A DNA stretch of 19,554 nt from Streptomyces roseochromogenus subsp. oscitans DS 12.976 (GCF_000497445.1 NZ_CM002285.1:502270-521823), one strand, 5' to 3'; shown: positions 1-11,800, counted from the stretch's first letter. Translations and numbers: made by a program. Notes: a model not told the origin generated them from the sequence alone.

Positions 1-109
1 GGAAGACGGCATCCGGCTCCACCGCCGCCGGTCCCGAGTGCCCGAGGATCGCGGCGGTCTGGGCGCGGATCACCTCGGTCAGGACCATCTCCTGCTCGGC
101 GGGCGGGGC
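1..109 (-). other. Acyl carrier protein (ACP), N-terminal part, cut by window edge
   Basis: After the AT linker the sequence [20 protein letters not shown], then AAVEPDAVF, matches the first helix and loop of a PKS ACP. In this family F(K)DLGFDSL follows next, but that part is outside the window, so the Ser cannot be confirmed. Confidence 0.85.
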
Positions 110-2863
110 TCCGGCCAGCCGCTGCCGCAACGGCTCGGCGTCCGCGGGTCCGTGGGCCGCGGCGGGCCGTACCGGCTCCGCGAGGGGACCGGCGGTGAGG
201 GCCACGTCCGCGTTCAGCCAGTACCGGTCGCGCCGGAAGGGGTAGGTGGGCAGGTCGGCGCGGGCTTTACCGGGGAAGAGCGCCGCCCAGTCCGGGGCGA
301 GGCCGTCGCTGTACAGACGGGCGAGGCCGGACATGAGGGCCGCGGGCTCGCTGCCGTGCCGCCTGCCGAGCGCGACGAAGACAGCGCCTTCCGCTTCCGC
401 GCACGCGCGGGCGAGACCGGTCAGCACGGCGTCGGGCCCGAGTTCGACGAAGCGCCCGGCGCCCGAGCCGGTGAGGGCGGCGACGGCGTCGGCGAAACGG
501 ACCGTCTCCCGCACGTGCCGTACCCAGTAGCCGGGGTCGCGCAGTTGCCCGCCGTCGGCGGGGCGGCCGGTGAGGGTGGACACCAGCGGGATGCGCGGCT
601 CATGGAAGGTCAACTTCTCGGCCACGGAACGGAATTCGTCGAGCATGCCGTCCAGCAGGGGTGAGTGGAAGGCGTGCGAGACGGAGAGCCGCTTGGTCTT
701 CGCGAAGCCTTCGGCGGCGGCGAGCACGGCGTCCTCCTCGCCCGAAAGGACCACGGACGAGGGGCCGTTGACCGCGGCGAGCCCGACCCGGCCGTCCAGC
801 AGCGGTCGTACCTCGTCCTCGGTGGCCTCTACGGCGACCATCGCGCCGCCTTCCGGCAGCGCCTGCATGAGCCGGCCGCGGGCGGCGACCAGGGTGCAGG
901 CGTCGTCCAGGTCGAGGACGCCCGCCACATGGGCGGCGGCGAGTTCCCCGACGGAGTGCCCGGCCATGATGTCGGGCCGCACACCGAAGGACTCCAGCAG
1001 CCGGAACAGGGCCACCTCGAAGGCGAAGAGTGCCGTCTGTGCGTACTGGGTGCGGTGCACGGCGTCGGCGTCGTCGCCCGCCAGCAGCCCGGCGAGGTCC
1101 AGGCCGAGACGGGCGTCGATCGCGTCAAAGGCCTCGGCGAACACCGGGTAATGGTCACGGAGTTCGAGGCCCATGCCGAGGCGCTGGGCACCCTGGCCGG
1201 TGAACAGGAACGCCGTACGAGCCCCCGTCCGGGCCCTTCCGGTGGCGGCCGTGGGGGCAGGGGCCCTGGTGGCAAGGGCGTGCAGCCCGGCCAGGAGCTG
1301 CTCCCGGTCGGTGCCGGAGACGGCCGCGCGGTGGTCGAACGCGGTGCGCCGGGTGCCGAGGGCCCGGGCGACGGCCGCCGGGTGCAGCTCGGGCCGGCCG
1401 GCGAGGAAGGCGTGCAGCCGCTCGGCCTGAGCGGGCAGTGCCTGGGCGGACCGGGCGGACAGGGGCCATACGACGGCCGGGGCGTCGGCGTCGGTGTCCG
1501 TCGGGGACCGGTCCTCGGCGGACGGCTCCTCGATGATGGTGTGGGCGTTGGTGCCGCTGATCCCGAAGGAGGAGATGCCCGCTCGGCGTGGACGGTCCGT
1601 ACCGGGCCATGGCTGATGGTCCGTCAGAAGGCTTACGCGACCGGCCTCCCAGTCGACCTTCGTGGACGGCGTGTCGGCGTGGAGGGTCTTCGGCAGCGTG
1701 CCGTGGCGCATCGCCATGACCATCTTGATGACGCCCGCGACACCGGCGGCAGCCTGGGTGTGCCCGATGTTGGACTTCACCGACCCCAGCCACAGCGGGG
1801 CCTCGCGGTCCTGGCCGTAGGTGGCCAGCAGCGCCTGCGCCTCGATCGGGTCGCCCAGCGTCGTACCGGTGCCGTGGGCCTCGACCACGTCCACGTCGGC
1901 GGCCGACAAGCGGGCCGCGGCCAGCGCCTGGCGGATCACTCGCTGCTGCGACGGACCGTTGGGCGCCGTAAGGCCGTTGGACGCGCCGTCCTGGTTGACG
2001 GCGGAGCCGCGGACGACGGCCAGTACGTCGTGGCCGTTGCGCCGGGCGTCGCTCAGCCGTTCCAGTACGAGGACGCCGAGGCCTTCCGAGAACCCGGTGC
2101 CGGCCGCGTCGTCGGCGAAGGAGCGGCAGCGGCCGTCCGGGGAGAGGGCGCCCTGCCGGCTGAACTCGACGTAGGTGCCCGGCGAGGCCATCACCGTCAC
2201 TCCCCCGGCGAGCGCCAGGGTGCACTCGCCCTGCCGGAGTGCCTGGGCGGCGAGGTGCAGTGTGACGAGCGACGAGGAGCAGGCGGTGTCGACGCTGAGC
2301 GTCGGGCCCTCCAGCCCGAGGGTGTAGGCGACGCGGCCGGAGACGATGCTGCCGGAGCCGAAGCTGCCGAAGTAGTCGTGGTACATGACGCCCGCGAAGA
2401 CACCGGTGCGGCTGCCACGCAGCGAGACGGGGTCGATGCCGGCGTTCTCCAGCGCCTCCCAGGAGCCTTCGAGCAGCAGCCGCTGCTGTGGGTCCATGAC
2501 GAGTGCGTCGTTCGGGCTGATGCCGAAGAACGCGGCGTCGAAGTCGCCCGCGTCGTGCAGGAACCCGCCCTCGCGGGTGGAGGAGCGGCCCGGCACGCCC
2601 GGGGTCGGGTCGTACAGGTCCGGGTCCCAGCCGCGGTCGCCGGGGAACTCGGTGATGCCCTCCGCGCCGTCCGCGACCAGGCGCCACAGGTCCTCGGGGG
2701 ACCGGACGCCGCCCGGGTAGCGGCAGGCCATGCCGACGATCGCGACCGGTTCCCGGGCCGCTGCGGTCAGCGCGCGGTTGCGTTCCCGCAGCCGCTCGAT
2801 CTCCTTCAGCGAGGCGCGCAACGCCTCGACCATCCTGGTGTCCGGCTTCTCGGCCTCGGCCAT
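1..2863 (-). CDS. Type I PKS, N-terminal part: docking-KS-AT(malonyl)-ACP, no reductive domains, partial
   Basis: Open from ATG 2863-2861 to the left window edge, 954 complete codons. N-docking 1-37 ([15 protein letters not shown] coiled coil), KS 38-446, AT with linker 549-886, then after a short Ala/Pro-rich linker the beginning of an ACP ([17 protein letters not shown], then VEPDAVF), which the edge cuts before the expected GFDSL Ser. KS residues Cys195, His330 and His368 are present; AT has GHSVGE (Ser637) and HAFHS (730-734), meaning malonyl-CoA. No DH or KR lies between AT and ACP, so this step should leave a beta-keto group on the chain received from the three-module PKS. Further modules, an NRPS part or a thioesterase may follow outside the window. 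It is probably in one operon with the gene before it. No in-frame TTA codon was seen. Confidence 0.97.
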   Translation of the reverse strand, partial: MAEAEKPDTRMVEALRASLKEIERLRERNRALTAAAREPVAIVGMACRYPGGVRSPEDLWRLVADGAEGITEFPGDRGWDPDLYDPTPGVPGRSSTREGGFLHDAGDFDAAFFGISPNDALVMDPQQRLLLEGSWEALENAGIDPVSLRGSRTGVFAGVMYHDYFGSFGSGSIVSGRVAYTLGLEGPTLSVDTACSSSLVTLHLAAQALRQGECTLALAGGVTVMASPGTYVEFSRQGALSPDGRCRSFADDAAGTGFSEGLGVLVLERLSDARRNGHDVLAVVRGSAVNQDGASNGLTAPNGPSQQRVIRQALAAARLSAADVDVVEAHGTGTTLGDPIEAQALLATYGQDREAPLWLGSVKSNIGHTQAAAGVAGVIKMVMAMRHGTLPKTLHADTPSTKVDWEAGRVSLLTDHQPWPGTDRPRRAGISSFGISGTNAHTIIEEPSAEDRSPTDTDADAPAVVWPLSARSAQALPAQAERLHAFLAGRPELHPAAVARALGTRRTAFDHRAAVSGTDREQLLAGLHALATRAPAPTAATGRARTGARTAFLFTGQGAQRLGMGLELRDHYPVFAEAFDAIDARLGLDLAGLLAGDDADAVHRTQYAQTALFAFEVALFRLLESFGVRPDIMAGHSVGELAAAHVAGVLDLDDACTLVAARGRLMQALPEGGAMVAVEATEDEVRPLLDGRVGLAAVNGPSSVVLSGEEDAVLAAAEGFAKTKRLSVSHAFHSPLLDGMLDEFRSVAEKLTFHEPRIPLVSTLTGRPADGGQLRDPGYWVRHVRETVRFADAVAALTGSGAGRFVELGPDAVLTGLARACAEAEGAVFVALGRRHGSEPAALMSGLARLYSDGLAPDWAALFPGKARADLPTYPFRRDRYWLNADVALTAGPLAEPVRPAAAHGPADAEPLRQRLAGAPPAEQEMVLTEVIRAQTAAILGHSGPAAVEPDAVF
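206..1219 (-). other. Acyltransferase AT4, malonyl-CoA type, with post-AT linker
   Basis: Starts [23 protein letters not shown] holds Ser637 (codon 953-955); HAFHS at residues 730-734 (662-676) marks malonyl-CoA. The linker ends [16 protein letters not shown]. It shares long identical protein stretches with AT1 and AT3, for example [15 protein letters not shown]. Confidence 0.94.
1526..2752 (-). other. Ketosynthase KS4
   Basis: Runs from [15 protein letters not shown] to TNAHTIIEE. The catalytic residues are Cys195 (codon 2279-2281), His330 (1874-1876) and His368 (1760-1762). The His-His distance is two residues shorter than in KS1-KS3 because the surface loop after TYGQD is shorter. It shares the [12 protein letters not shown] segment with KS2 and KS3. 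Confidence 0.97.
1812..1882 (-). repeat. KS4 copy of a 71-base near-identical intermodular repeat
   Basis: Partner of 12212-12282, exactly 10400 bases away in the same orientation, one mismatch in 71. Such tracts can mediate recombination between modules, and are also a known trouble spot for short-read assembly. Confidence 0.85.
2753..2863 (-). other. N-terminal docking domain
   Basis: The first 37 residues include [19 protein letters not shown], a heptad-like Leu pattern typical of PKS N-terminal coiled coils, ending just before [15 protein letters not shown] of KS4. It is of a different sequence type from the [10 protein letters not shown] helix of the previous gene. Confidence 0.92.
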
Positions 2864-2869
2864 GGTGTT

Positions 2870-2876
2870 CTTCCTT
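2870..2876 (-). promoter_or_regulatory. Ribosome binding site of the downstream PKS gene
   Basis: AAGGAAG on the transcript strand, 6 bases before the ATG at 2863-2861, inside the 26-base gap (2864-2889). It favours this ATG over the in-frame ATG ten codons later. The short gap points to co-transcription and possible translational coupling. Confidence 0.8.
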
Positions 2877-2889
2877 GTCGCAGGCGTCG

Positions 2890-5800
2890 TCACAGGGCGT
2901 CGTCGTCCTCGACGAGGTCGTCGAGCGCCATGCTGATCAGGCTCTCGGCGTCCATCGCGTCGATCGACGCGCCGCCGGGTTCACCGGCCGCGGCCGAATC
3001 CGGCGCGGGCCGCGTTCCGGCGAGTTCGAGCAGGCTGTCCAGCAGGCCCGCCTCGCGGAGCCGGGCCACCGGGATGGCGGCGAGCGCGGCCCGAACGGTG
3101 TCCTCCTCGTCGCGCGGGCCGTCGGCGGTGCGCGGGGCCAGCTCGGCGGCGAGGTGCTCGGTGAGCGCGGCCGGTGTCGGGTGGTCGAAGACGAGCGTGG
3201 CGGTCAGCCGGAGGCCGGTGGCCTCGTTGAGCCGGTTGCGGAACTCGACGGCGGTCAGCGAGTCGAAGCCGAGGTCCTTGAAGGGCAGCTCGTTCTCGAT
3301 CTCCTCGATGCCGAGCACCGCACGGGCCTCGTCCCGCACCAGCCCCAGCAGCCGTTCGGTCCGCTTCTCGGGCGCGAGTCCGGCCAGTTCGCGGCGCAGT
3401 GCCGATGCGGCGGCCGGTGCTCCGGGCCCGGTCCGGCGCGGCACCCGTACCAGGGAACGCAGCAGCGGGGCGATACGGGCGGCCTCGCGCGGGGCGAGAT
3501 CGAGACGGGCCGGCAGCAGCACCGGTTCGGCGCGGCCCACGCCCGTGTCGAACAGGGCGAGCCCCGCCTCCGCGTCGAGAGCGAGCACTCCGCCGGAGGC
3601 GATACGACGGCTGTCGGTGTCGCCGAGCCGGTCGGCCATGCCGCCGCTGCCCGCCCAGGCGCCCCAGGCGAGCGAGACCGCGGGCAGGCCGAGCGAGCGG
3701 CGATGGGCGGCGAGGGCGTCGAGGAAGGTGTTGCCGGCCGCGTAGCCGGCCTGGCCGGGACTGCCGAGCAGACCGGCCGCGGAGGAGAACAGAACGAACG
3801 CCTTCAGCGGCCGTTCCCGGGTCAGTTCGTGCAGGTTCCAGGCCGCGTCCAGTTTCGGGCGCAGCACCGTGTCCAGCCGCTCCGGTGTGAGCGAGGTCAG
3901 GACGGCGTCGGCAAGGACACCGGCGGTGTGTACGACCGCGGAGACGGGGTGTTCGTCCAGGACCCGGGCGAGGGCGGCATGGTCGGCGGCGTCGCAGGCG
4001 ACGATCGTCACCTGCGCGCCGAGCGCGGCCAGTTCCTCGCTCAGCCCGGCCGCGCCGGGCCCCTCGGGTCCGCTGCGGCTGAGCAGCACCAGCCGCTCGG
4101 CCCCGTGCGCGCAGACCAGGTGCCGGGCGATCAGCCGGCCCAGGGCGCCGGTGCCGCCGGTGACCAGGACGTCGCCGGACCAGTCGCCCGGGGCTGACTC
4201 GGCCAGGCGCGGGGCGCGCACCAGCCGGGGAACGTTCAACCGGCCTTCTCGCAGTGCCAGTTGGGGTTCGCCGGAGGCGACGGCGGAGGGCAGCAGGCGC
4301 CGGGAGGCGTCTGTGTCATCCAGGTCGGCGAGGACCAGCCGGTCGGGGTGCTCGGACTGGGCGGAGCGGATCAGGCCCCACGCCGCGGCGGCGCCGGGAT
4401 CGGTGACGTCCCCGGGCCCGGTCGCGCCACTGGTGGCCACCACCAGGGTGGTCTCGGCGAACCGGGCGTCGGCCAGCCAGCCCTGCACCCGGGCGAGCAG
4501 CTCGCGGACACCGGCCCGGATCTCGTCCGGTCCGTCGCCGCCGGTGTGGACGACGACCAGGGTGTCGGGGGCCTGTTCGGCGGCCTCGGTGAGGTCGGCG
4601 GCCACGGTGACCTCGGCCACCTCACCGGCCAGGGCACCGGCCATCTCCTCGCCGCCGGCGCCGAGTACGGTCCACCGCCCGGCCTGCGGAGCCGCCGGCA
4701 GGGAGAGGGGCACCCAGTCGAGGGCGAACAGGTCGTCGTGCCCGCCCGCGGCGGCAGCGGCGATCCGCTGCGGGCCCACTTCCCGCAGGGACAGCGACGC
4801 CACCCGCGCCACGGGCCGGCCGGTCTCGTCGGCGGCCTCGACGCGCACCGCGCCGGTACCGGCGGGGGCGATCCGGACCCGCAGGGCACGCGCGCCCCGC
4901 GTGTACAGCTCGACACCGTTCCAGACGAAGGGCAGCGCCATGCGCTCCTCGGCGCCGGCGCGCAGCCCGATGGTGTGGAGGGCGGAGTCGAACAGCGCCG
5001 GGTGCAGGCCGAACGCGGCGCCGTCGGTCGGGGCGGCGACCTCCGCGTACACCTCGTCGTCGCGCCGCCAGGCAGCGCGCAGCCCCTGGAAGCGGGGCCC
5101 GTATGCGGCACCCAGCTCGGCCAGCCGCTCGTAGACGCCGTCCAGGTCGACCGGTTCGGCGCCGGGCGGCGGCCACGCGGTGAGGTCGTGGACCGGTCGC
5201 TCCTCGGCGGGCCGCAGCAGGCCGGTGGCGTGGGTGGTCCACGGGTCGTCATCGGCCGTGGCGGCGTACACGCGGAAGGCGCGGGCGCCGGACGCGTCGG
5301 GCTCGCCGACCGTGCACTGGAGACGGACGGCGCGGTCCTCGGGCAGGACCAGCGGTTCGGTGACGGTCAGCTCCTCCGCCGTGCCGCAGCCGACGCGGGC
5401 CCCGGCGGCCAGGGCCATCTCGACGAAGGCCGTGCCCGGCAGCAGCGGCACGCCGCCGACGGTGTGGTCCGCCAGCCACGGGTGGTCGGCGAGGGACAGG
5501 TGGCCGCTGTACAGGGTGCCGTCGGCACCGGCGAGTTCGACGGCGGTGCCGAGCAGCGGATGGTCGGCGGCCGGGCGCGGCAGGCCGAGGTCGCCGGTCA
5601 TCCAGTAGCGGCCGCGCTGGAAGGCGTAGGTGGGCAGGTCCGAGCCGTCCCGGTGCGGCAGCAGGGCCGTCCAGTCGACGGCGGCGCCGTGCACGTGCAG
5701 GGCGGCGAGCCCGCTGACGAAGGCCTCGGTCTCCTCACGGTCCTTGCGCAGCAGCGGTACGACGGCCGCTTCGTCGGGCAGGCATTCGCCGGCCGCGGCG

Positions 5801-8800
5801 GTCAGCGCACTGCCGGGGCCGACCTCGGCGAAGTGCCGTACACCGGCCTCGTGCAGGGCGGTGACGGCGTCGGCGAAGCGGACGGCCTCACGGGCGTGCC
5901 GCACCCAGTACCCGGCCGTCGACAGCTCGTCGGGGGCGGCCGGAGCGCCGGTGAGGGTGGACACCAGCGGTATGCGCAGTGTGCCGTACGACAGCGACGC
6001 GGCGATCTCGCCGAACTCCTCCAGCATCGGCTCCATCAGGGCCGAGTGGAAAGCGTGGCTGACGACCAGCTCCTTGACGCGCTCGAAGCGGGCGGCCAGG
6101 GCGCGGGCCGGTCCGGCGGGGCCGGAAATGACCACCGACTGGGGCCCGTTGACAGCGGCGATCCCGACTCCGTCGCCCAGCAGCGGCGTCACCTCGTCCT
6201 CGGTGGCCTGTACGGCGAACATCGCGCCGCCCTCGGGCAGAGCCTGCATCAATCGTCCCCGGGCGGCGACGAGGGTGCAGGCGTCCTTTAGGTCGAGCAC
6301 GCCCGCGACATGGGCGGCGGCGAACTCGCCGACGGAGTGCCCGGCCAGGATGTCGGGCCGGACGCCGAAAGACTCCAGCAGCCGGTACAGGGCCACTTCC
6401 ACGGCGAACATCGCCGGCTGGGTGTACTCGGTGCGCTCCAGCAGCTCGGCGCGGTCCAGGACGTCGGCGAGCGGACGGTCCAGCAGCGGGTCCAGGCGGG
6501 CGCGGATCTCGTCGAAGGCGGCGGCGAAGGCGGGGAACGCCGCCGCGAGGCGGGTGCCCATGCCCGGCAGCTGCGCACCCTGCCCGGAGAAGAGGAAGGC
6601 GAGCCGGCCATCGGTGGCGGTGCCGAGGGCACCGGACCGGGGGGTGCGGCCCTCCGCCAACTCCCGTACATCTCTGATCAGTTCATCCTGAGTGCGGCCG
6701 AGTACGGCGGCCCGGTGGCCGAGTCGGGTGCGGGCGTGGGCGAGCGCGCCGGCGAGGTGGTGCGGGTCGGTGTCCGGAGCGGCGTCCCGGGTGACGGTCA
6801 GGTGCTGCAGCAGCCGGGTGGCCTGGGCCCGCAGGGCGCCCGGGGTGTGGCCGGAGAGCAGCCACGGCACCGTGTCGACAGGCGGGGCTGTGTGCGGGGT
6901 CGCGGGCTCCTCCGCGGGCGCGGCCTCCACGATGACATGGGCGTTGGTGCCGGAGATGCCGAAGGAGGAGATGCCGGCGCGGCGCGGGCGGCCCGGGTCG
7001 GGCCAGGGGCGGTTCTCGGTGAGCAGGCGGACGCCCGCGCCCTCCCACTCCACGTGCCGGGAGGGCCGGTCGACGCCGAGGCTGGCCGGCAGGGTCTCGT
7101 TGCGGATGGCCTCGACCATCTTGATGACCCCGGCGACACCGGCGGCGGCTTGGGTGTGGCCCAGGTTGGACTTCACCGAGCCGAGCCACAGCGGGCTGTC
7201 CTCGGTGTGCTCGGCGCCGTAGGTGGCGATCAGCGCCTGGGCCTCGATCGGGTCGCCCAGCGTCGTACCGGTGCCGTGCGCCTCGACCACGTCGACCTCG
7301 GCCGCCTCGACGCCGGCCGCCCGCAGGGCACGGCGGATGACGCGCTGCTGGGCGGGGCCGTTGGGGGCGCTGAGGCCGTTGGAGGCGCCGTCCTGGTTGA
7401 CGGCGGTGCCGCGCAGCACGGCGAGGATCGTGTGGCCGTTGCGGCGGGCGTCGGAGAGCCGTTCCAGGAGCAGCACGCCGGCGCCCTCGCCGAAACCGGT
7501 GCCGTCGGCCGCGTCCGCGAAGGGCTTGCAGCGGCCGTCCCGGGACAGGCCCCGGTGCCGGCTGAACTCCACGAAGGTGCCCGGGGTGGCCATGACGGTC
7601 ACTCCCCCGGCCAGCGCCAGCGAGCAGTCACCGTCGCGCAGCGACTGGGCGGCCAGGTGCAGCGCCACGAGCGAGGAGGAGCAGGCCGTGTCGACGGACA
7701 GGGTCGGGCCCTCCAGGCCCAGGGTGTAGGCCACGCGGCCGGAGACCACGCTGCCGGAGCCGAAGCTCCCGAAGTAGTCGTGGTACATCACGCCCGCGAA
7801 CACACCGGTGTCGGAGCCGCGCAGGGTGGCGGGGTCGATGGAGGCGCGCTCCAGCGCCTCCCAGGAGGTCTCCAGCAGCAGCCGCTGCTGGGGGTCGGTG
7901 ACCTCTGCCTCTGCTTCGTCCATGGCGAAGAACGCCGGGTCGAAGTCGGCGGCGTCGTACAGGAAGGCGCCGTGCCGGGTGTAGCTGGTGCCGGGCCGGT
8001 CCAGGGTGGGGTCGTAGAGGTTGTCCACGTCCCAGCCGCGGTCGTTCGGGAACTCGCCGATGGCGTCGCGGCCTTCGGCCACCAGCTGCCACAGGTCCTC
8101 CGGCGAGGCGATGTCGCCGGGGAAGCGGCAGGCCATGCCGATGACGGCGATCGGTTCGTCGGCGGCGGCGCTCCGGGGGGCCGTGCGAACCGTCTCCTCG
8201 GCGAGGGTGCCGGTGAGTTCACCGAGCAGATGGGCCGCGAGTTCCGTGGGCGTGGGGTGGTCGAACACGAGGGTCGCGGGCAGCCGGAGGCCGGTCGCCG
8301 CGGTGAGCCGGTTGCGCAGTTCCACGGCCGCCAGTGAGTCGAAGCCGAGTTCCTTGAAGGCCAGGGTGCGGCCGATGTCCTGGGCGGAGCGGTAGCCGAG
8401 GATCGTCGCGACGTGGTTCTGCACGAGTTCGGTGAGAAACGCTGCGCGCTCCGCCTGCAGCAGCCCGGCGAGACGCTCCCGCAGGGCGTCGGCACCGCCT
8501 GCCGCGGCCTGCCCGGTGGCCGCACCGGTCCGGCGCATGGGCACCAGGGCACGGAACAGCGGGGCCAGGCCCTCGCCCTGGGCGCGCAGGGAGGCCATGT
8601 CCAGCTTCACCGGCAGCACGGCGGGGTCGTCGCCGCGCACGGCGGCGTCGAAGAGGGCGACGCCCTCCTCCGTCTCCAGCGGGGCGACACCGCCACGGGC
8701 GATGCGCGTGAGGTCCGTCGCGTCGAGGGTGCCCGTCATGCCGCCTGCCTGCGCCCACAGGCCCCAGGCCAGGGAGTGTGCGGGCAGCCCGAGGGTTCGG

Positions 8801-11800
8801 CGGTGTACGGCGAGCGCGTCCAGATAGGCGTTGGCAGCCGCGTAGTTCGCCTGGCCCGGCGAGCCGAGCGTGGCGGCGGACGAGGAGAACAGCACGAACG
8901 CCGACAGGTCGAGGTCCGCGGTGAGTTCGTGCAGGTTCCAGGCGGCGTCGACCTTCGGCCGGAACACGGTGTCGATCCGCTCCGGGGTCAGGGAGCCGAG
9001 CACGCCGTCGGCGAGTACTCCGGCCGCGTGGATCACGGCGGTCAGCGGCCGGTCGGCCGGTACGGCGTCCAGCACGGCGGTGAGCGCGGCACGGTCGGAG
9101 ACGTCGCAGGCGACGCTCGTCACCTCGGCGCCCAGCTCGGTCAGTTCGGTGACGAGGTCGTCGGCGACGCCGCTGCGGCTGAGCAACAGCAGATGCCGGA
9201 CGTTCCGCTCGGCGGCCAGATGGCGGGCGAGGATACCGCCGAGGGCGCCGGTGGCGCCGGTGAGCAGGACGGTTCCGGTGCCGACTCCGGGGCTCTCGCT
9301 TGTGTCAGGTCCGTCGGTGACGCGGGCCAGCCGCGGCGCGAGCCAGGCGCCGTCGCGGAAGGCGAGGTGCGGCTCGCCTGTGGCCACCGCCTCGGCGAGG
9401 CGTTCGGCGTCCGGCTCCTCCTCCGCTTCGATCAGCACGATACGGCCGGGGTTCTCGGACTGGGCCGAGCGGACCAGGCCGCCGACGGCGGCTCCCGCCG
9501 GGTCGGTGCCGGTGATGACCACGAGAGTGAGGCCGTCGTCGGCGAGCCGGGCACGCAGTTCGTCCAGGACGGTGACAACGGCCGCCCGGGTCTCGGCGGA
9601 GTTCACCCCGGCCGGTACGCGCACCACGTCCATGGCCGCATCGGCCGCCGGAGCCGACGGCGCCGGTACCCAGTCCACCCGGTACAGCGCGCCCGCGCGG
9701 GCCGAGCGGGCCGCGGCCTTGAGCGCTTCGGCCCGCAGAGGCCGCAGCGTGAGCGAGTCGACAGTGGCGACGGGCGCGCCCGTGGGGTCGGCGAGGGTGA
9801 GGGAGACGGTGCCCTCACCCGTCGGCCGGACGCGGACGCGCAGCGCGGTCGCGCCGGTGGCGTGCAGCCGTACCCCGGACCAGGCGAACGGCAGCAGTGC
9901 CTCCTCGCCCGCGGCGTCGGTGAGGCCGACGGTGTGCAGGGCGGCGTCGGACAGGGCCGGGTGCAGTCCGAAGCCGTCGGGTGAGGCATCGGTGGCGATC
10001 TCCGCGTACAGGCCGTCCTCGGTGCGCCAGGCGGCGCGCAGGCCCTGGAAGAGCGGCCCGTAGCGGAGTCCGAGGGCGGCGAGTTCGTCGTACAGGCCGT
10101 CCAGGCCGATGGCTTCGGCGCCCTGCGGGGGCCACGCGGTGAGCGGGTCGGCGGTGGCCGGGAGGGTGCCGGTCGGGGCGAGCAGGCCGTCGGCGTGCCG
10201 GGTCCATGGCAGCTCCTCGTCGGGGCTCTCCGGGCGCGACCAGATGGTGACGGGGCGGGTGTCCCCCTCGGGCGTGCCGACGACCACCTGGAGCTGGACG
10301 GCGCCGTGGTCGGGCAGGACCAGCGGGGCATGCAGGGTGAGTTCGGCGATGTCGCCGCAGCCGACCTGGTCGCCGGCGCGCAGGGCCAGCTCCAGATGGC
10401 CGGTTCCGGGGAAGAGGAGCAGGCCGCCGACCCGGTGGTCCTCCAGCCAGGGCTGGATGCCGGGCGAGAGGCGTCCGGTGAGGACGGCTCCCTCGCTGTC
10501 GGCCCGGACCATCGCGGCGCCGAGCAGGGCGTGGTCGGTGGGGGCAAGGCCCGCGGAGGTGACGTCGGCGCCGGTCGCGGTGGAGTCGAGCCAGTACCAC
10601 TCGCGCTGGAAGGCGTAGCCGGGCAGCGGGACGCGGCGCGGGCGGCGGCCCTCGGTGACAGCGGCCCAGTCGACGCCGGCGCCGTGGGTGAAGGCCTCGC
10701 CGAGGGCGGTCAGCAGCCGGTCCCGGCCGCCTTCGTCCCGGCGCAGGGAGCCTACGGCGGCCAAGGCGTCGTCGGTCTCCTGGATGCCGACGGTCAGCAC
10801 CGGGTGCGGGCTGGACTCGATGAACAGCTGATGTCCGTCGGCGACGGCGGCGCGCACCGCGTCCTCGAACAGCACGGTTCCGCGCAGGTTGGTGTACCAG
10901 TACCCGGCGCCGAGTTCCGCGGTGTCGATCGGGCCGCCGGTGACGGTCGAATAGAACGGCACCTGGGTGGCGCGCGGCTCGATACCGTCGAGGACGTCGG
11001 CAAGGCGCTCCCGCAGGGTCTCGACGTGGGCGCTGTGGGAGGCGTAGTCCACGGGCAGGCGCTTGGCGCGCACCTTCTCCTTCCGCAGCTGCGTGAGGAG
11101 TTCGTCCAGGGCGTCGGGGTCGCCGGACACCACCGTGGAGGCGGCGCCGTTGACGGCGGCGACGGAGAGCCGGCCGTCCCAGGCGGTGAGCCGGGCGCGG
11201 ACCGCGTCGGCGCCCTCGGCGACGGACATCATGCCGCCGGAGCCGGACAGCAGCTCGGCGATGGCCTGGGACCGCAGGGCGACGACACGGGCGCCGTCCC
11301 GCAGCGACAGGGCGCCGACCGCGCAGGCGGCGGCGATCTCGCCCTGGGAGTGGCCGATGACAGCGGCCGGGGTGACGCCGTACGCGCTCCAGGTGTGTGC
11401 CAGGGACACCATCACGGCCCACAGCAACGGCTGGACGACGTCGACCCGGTCGAGGTCGCCGCGCAGCTCGGTGTGGAAGTCCCAGTCGGTGTACGGCGCG
11501 AGGGCGGCGGCGCACTCGGCCATGCGGGCGGCGAACGCCGGGGATTCGTCGAGGAGTCGGGTGGCCATGCCGGACCACTGGGAGCCCTGGCCGGGGAAGA
11601 CGAACACGGGCCGGGCGCGGCCGGCCGCGGTGCCTTCCACGAGGGTGCGGGCGGTGGAGCCGTCGGCCAACGCGGCCAGGGCGCCGCGCAGTTCGGCCGT
11701 GTCGGCTCCGGTGATCGAGGCCCGGTACGCGAAACGGGCGCGGGCGGTGGCGAGGGTCCAGCCGATGTCGGACGGGTCGAGACCGGGGTGGGTGTCGAGG

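Noticed and set aside
1..109. Thioesterase or condensation domain at the left edge
   Set aside because: The visible residues match the first part of an ACP only; anything after it is outside the window.
1155..2687. Minus-strand open frame of 510 codons, and others such as 9815-12187
   Set aside because: They are out of frame with the clearly recognisable KS, AT and DH domains in the same place; their products are Arg/Pro-rich with no motifs.
2834..2863. Alternative start of the downstream gene at the in-frame ATG ten codons later
   Set aside because: The ATG at 2863 has AAGGAAG six bases upstream, whereas the later ATG has no comparable site and would cut the docking head.
665..3745. Very long open frame on the + strand (1026 codons), with similar ones at 10195-13251 and 15892-18846
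   Set aside because: They lie exactly opposite the PKS genes, have low-complexity Gly/Arg/Ala/Val-rich products without any recognisable domain, and are the usual mirror frames of GC-rich coding DNA. They also run across gene boundaries on the other strand.
7897..7926. A compensated frameshift or sequencing error in KS3
   Set aside because: Length matches the normal motif residue for residue, the frame is kept on both sides, and the encoded stretch is not the normal motif read in another frame as far as I can tell. I keep it as a real substitution, pending read support.
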